Below, piece by piece: positions 5,298-6,661 of a stretch of DNA of 6,661 nt. Below the pieces are notes generated by a model. It did not search any database and had not been told where the DNA came from. It saw only the letters and a list, made by a program, of their open reading frames with translations. The DNA is taken from contig JAKAHI010000073.1 of the NCBI GenBank assembly GCA_021815065.1, positions 1 to 6,661 of the forward strand, in the 5' to 3' direction. The DNA is from a bacterium (GTDB lineage: Bacteria > JAMCPX01). How positions within the stretch are numbered: the stretch's first letter is position 1; the number at the start of each line of letters is the position of its first letter. The position numbers and the translations under genes are program-made.

Positions 5298-5326
5298 TTG
5301 ATAAATATATTACGACACGATATAAT
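5298..5326 (+). promoter_or_regulatory. Strong promoter of the mntA-hepT operon, apparently leaderless
   Basis: TTGATA (5298-5303), a 17-base spacer and a perfect TATAAT (5321-5326). The expected start site is six or seven bases downstream, on or next to the A of the ATG at 5333. No ribosome site lies between. Confidence 0.75.
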
Positions 5327-5334
5327 CATTATAT
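5320..5334. promoter_or_regulatory. Palindrome over the -10 and start codon
   Basis: ATATAAT-C-ATTATAT is a perfect seven-base inverted repeat covering the -10 element and the first two bases of the ATG. It is a possible operator for the MntA/HepT complex or the XRE protein, though AT-rich palindromes arise easily around TATAAT. Confidence 0.4.
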
Positions 5335-5716
5335 GAGAACGATGGACGATATTAGTTCTATAAAAACAACATTAAATAAGTTTAAGAAGGAAGGTAAGAT
5401 TACCATCGCAATACTTTTTGGCTCGTATGCAAAAAACCTTCAACACGTAAGGTCGGACATTGATCTGGCACTCTATATAAAGGCTCAAAACCAAAAAGAA
5501 GAAACAGAGATTATTGATAAGATACTTATGTCCAGTGACAAAGAAATAGAAATACTGAGACTCAATGATGAAAACGAAGACCAGTTTGTGGTGCAGGAAG
5601 CATTAGATGGCATCCATCTTATTGAGCCGGACGAAGAAACTCTTTATGCGTTATACGATAGGGCATTGCATGAAACTGAGAGCATAAGATTCAGGAGAAA
5701 TTTAAGTGTTGGATAG
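5333..5716 (+). CDS. mntA: MntA-like nucleotidyltransferase antitoxin (type VII TA)
   Basis: A 127-residue minimal nucleotidyltransferase. The hallmark GSX10DXD motif is complete: Gly30-Ser31, then Asp42-Ile43-Asp44 in ILFGSYAKN..SDIDLALY. EIEILRLN (71-78) is the likely site of the third acidic residue. Studied MntA antitoxins neutralise their HEPN partner by adding AMP units to a tyrosine in its RX4HXY motif, and the neighbour carries that motif. The ATG at 5333 sits at the predicted transcription start, implying leaderless translation; a second ATG at 5342 is the alternative. The gene overlaps hepT by 11 bases. Confidence 0.9.
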   Translation: MRTMDDISSIKTTLNKFKKEGKITIAILFGSYAKNLQHVRSDIDLALYIKAQNQKEETEIIDKILMSSDKEIEILRLNDENEDQFVVQEALDGIHLIEPDEETLYALYDRALHETESIRFRRNLSVG

Positions 5717-6164
5717 AATGCAAAATATACAAGACTTTATCACAGAGTCTCTTGATTACTTTAACTCTAAATTCGAGAAAACAAGCATGGATAAATATTT
5801 TGCAGACAGAGATACAAGAAGTATTCTTGATAAAACACTTAATGATATAATTCTTAGTGTCATTGATATAAGTATAGAAAGTTTAAAATATCACAAAAGA
5901 AATATACCAAAATCCTATAAGGATACCGTTCTTGCCTGCTATGAGTTCGTAGGGGATGTTGCCTTAAAAGTTGCCCCTCTTGTAAAACGCCGGAATGAGA
6001 CCATTCACCAGTACCTTAAAATTAACTGGCAGAATGTTGTTACTGTTCATAATAACCTTGGCGATATAAAAGAATTCGCAATATCGGTTTGCCGAGAGCG
6101 TGAACAAAAGCAAGTCCAGTCCACTGAACAGACAGAAAATATAAAGCCGCACCATCATCACTGA
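5706..6164 (+). CDS. hepT: HepT-like HEPN-domain RNase toxin (type VII TA)
   Basis: A 152-residue, mostly helical protein of the HEPN family, whose members cleave RNA as dimers. The catalytic motif RX4HXY is intact: Arg96, His101 and Tyr103 in RRNETIHQY. Tyr103 is the residue expected to be AMP-modified by MntA. The start is taken as GTG 5706 because AGGAG (5693-5697) lies eight bases upstream, overlapping mntA by 11 bases; TTG 5709 and ATG 5718 are in frame but worse placed. The C-terminus is polar and ends in four histidines (6150-6161), which is odd and probably unstructured. With mntA it forms a standard antitoxin-first TA operon. Confidence 0.88.
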   Translation: MLDRMQNIQDFITESLDYFNSKFEKTSMDKYFADRDTRSILDKTLNDIILSVIDISIESLKYHKRNIPKSYKDTVLACYEFVGDVALKVAPLVKRRNETIHQYLKINWQNVVTVHNNLGDIKEFAISVCREREQKQVQSTEQTENIKPHHHH

Positions 6165-6205
6165 GTAGTCCAGGAGAGCTTTACGTTAAAGGATATTACA
6201 AAAGT

Positions 6206-6520
6206 ATGACGCTTGGTGATTACATTAAAAAAATACGGGGCGACAAAAGCGCCATCGAGTTTTCATACATACTGGGTATCAAATCCCACGATCTCATACA
6301 GTATGAGCTCAACACAAAAAAGCCAGATATCCTGACCATGACAAAGATTGCCGACTATGCCGGTATTACATTGGACGATTTAGTCCGCCCGGGTAACTGG
6401 ATGTTTAAGTCAGGCGAGAATATTACAACATGGAATGAAACAGTTGATCGGCAGAGAAAAGACATCGCCCGTGTCCGCAAGCAAACAGAACAAAAAGAAA
6501 TCCGTGGCCGGCACCGGTAA
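6206..6520 (+). CDS. Small XRE-family HTH protein
   Basis: A 104-residue protein 41 bases after hepT in the same direction, probably in the same transcript. Residues 3-61 look like a Cro/CI-type helix-turn-helix: LGDYIKKIR, the turn around SYILGIKSHDL, then IQYELNTKKPDILTMTKIADYAGITLDDLV. The remainder (about 75-104) is highly charged and basic, with no recognised domain. A possible ribosome site AAAGGA (6188-6193) is 12 bases before the ATG, rather far. It may regulate the TA operon or an element beyond the window. A specific role cannot be read from the sequence. Confidence 0.75.
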   Translation: MTLGDYIKKIRGDKSAIEFSYILGIKSHDLIQYELNTKKPDILTMTKIADYAGITLDDLVRPGNWMFKSGENITTWNETVDRQRKDIARVRKQTEQKEIRGRHR

Positions 6521-6546
6521 AACTCCAATTTTTGTCTCAATATTTA

Positions 6547-6627
6547 GGTGTCCAAAAAAGGGGTGCCCAAAAGGGTAGGGTAGTTTCACTCTGAGAAACC
6601 CGCCATCGAGGGGTGTCCAAAAAAGGG
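6547..6627 (+). repeat. GGTGTCCAAAAAAGGG repeat cluster
   Basis: Identical 16-base copies lie at 6547-6562 and 6612-6627, with a degenerate copy GGTGCCCAAAAGGG at 6562-6575, directly adjoining the first. They resemble iterons or protein-binding repeats, and differ from the iterons at 1686-1814. The array may continue past the window. Confidence 0.65.
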
Positions 6628-6641
6628 TCGTTTTTTGGACA
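6614..6641. repeat. Perfect inverted repeat, 11-bp arms (TGTCCAAAAAA)
   Basis: TGTCCAAAAAA (6614-6624), loop GGGTCG, TTTTTTGGACA (6631-6641). The first arm is part of the second GGTGTCC repeat. No T-run follows the stem and it is AT-rich next to the loop, unlike a standard terminator. It could be an operator, an origin element or paired element ends. Confidence 0.7.
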
Positions 6642-6661
6642 GAGGGCTGCCGGCAAGCCTC

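Noticed and set aside
6179..6191. CTTTA-CGT-TAAAG hairpin before the XRE gene as a terminator or riboregulator
   Set aside because: Only a five-base AT-rich stem with no T-run; too weak to call.
6583..6599. GTTTC...GAAAC hairpin resembling the RSF1010 oriT stem
   Set aside because: The downstream nick core is absent and there is no mob gene next to it; similar short stems arise by chance.

Overview
The window looks like the backbone of a mobilizable plasmid, or an integrated plasmid, from a Gram-negative bacterium. The evidence is a MobA/MobL-type (MobQ) relaxase N-terminus with a divergent MobC/TraD-like accessory gene, a RepA_C-type initiator beside a four-copy iteron array, a ParA/ribbon-helix-helix partition pair, a serine resolvase and two toxin-antitoxin pairs. 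Strong AGGAG-type ribosome sites and sigma70-like promoters fit Proteobacteria or Desulfobacterota. The host cannot be named from the sequence alone. There is no rRNA, tRNA or other core chromosomal gene.

Layout. (1) 1-1191, mobilization: the relaxase gene (minus strand, cut by the left edge) and a mobC-like gene (plus strand) diverge from an AT-rich spacer. The spacer holds a candidate oriT (short inverted repeat followed by TTTGCG) and a roughly 100-nt stretch almost free of G on the plus strand. (2) 1192-1829, origin region: no convincing gene, several hairpins including one with about 20 base pairs, three ACTATAGG repeats, then four identical 17-bp iterons with two DnaA-box-like sites. 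(3) 1830-3962, a leftward operon: parA, an RHH centromere-binding gene, an apparent 22-codon leader ORF, and repA, running towards the iterons. (4) 3963-4167, a divergent control region: a symmetrical GATATA array over the parA promoter (candidate parS/operator) and a palindrome inside the dinJ-like promoter. (5) 4168-5289, a rightward operon: dinJ-like antitoxin, yafQ-like toxin, serine resolvase, with each gene overlapping the next. (6) 5298-6520: a strong, apparently leaderless promoter, mntA-like antitoxin, hepT-like HEPN toxin, and an XRE-type HTH gene. (7) 6547-6641: a cluster of GGTGTCCAAAAAAGGG repeats with an 11-bp perfect inverted repeat, of unknown role.

Together the genes supply replication (RepA, iterons), segregation (ParA, RHH protein, candidate parS), probable multimer resolution (resolvase), post-segregational killing (two unrelated TA pairs) and mobilization in trans (relaxase, MobC-like protein, candidate oriT). 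The least ordinary points are the MobC-like protein fused to a topoisomerase-type C4 zinc finger, the resolvase overlapping the toxin gene of a type II TA pair, the coupled leader ORF before repA, the symmetrical GATATA array, the leaderless promoter of the type VII TA pair and the unexplained right-edge repeats.
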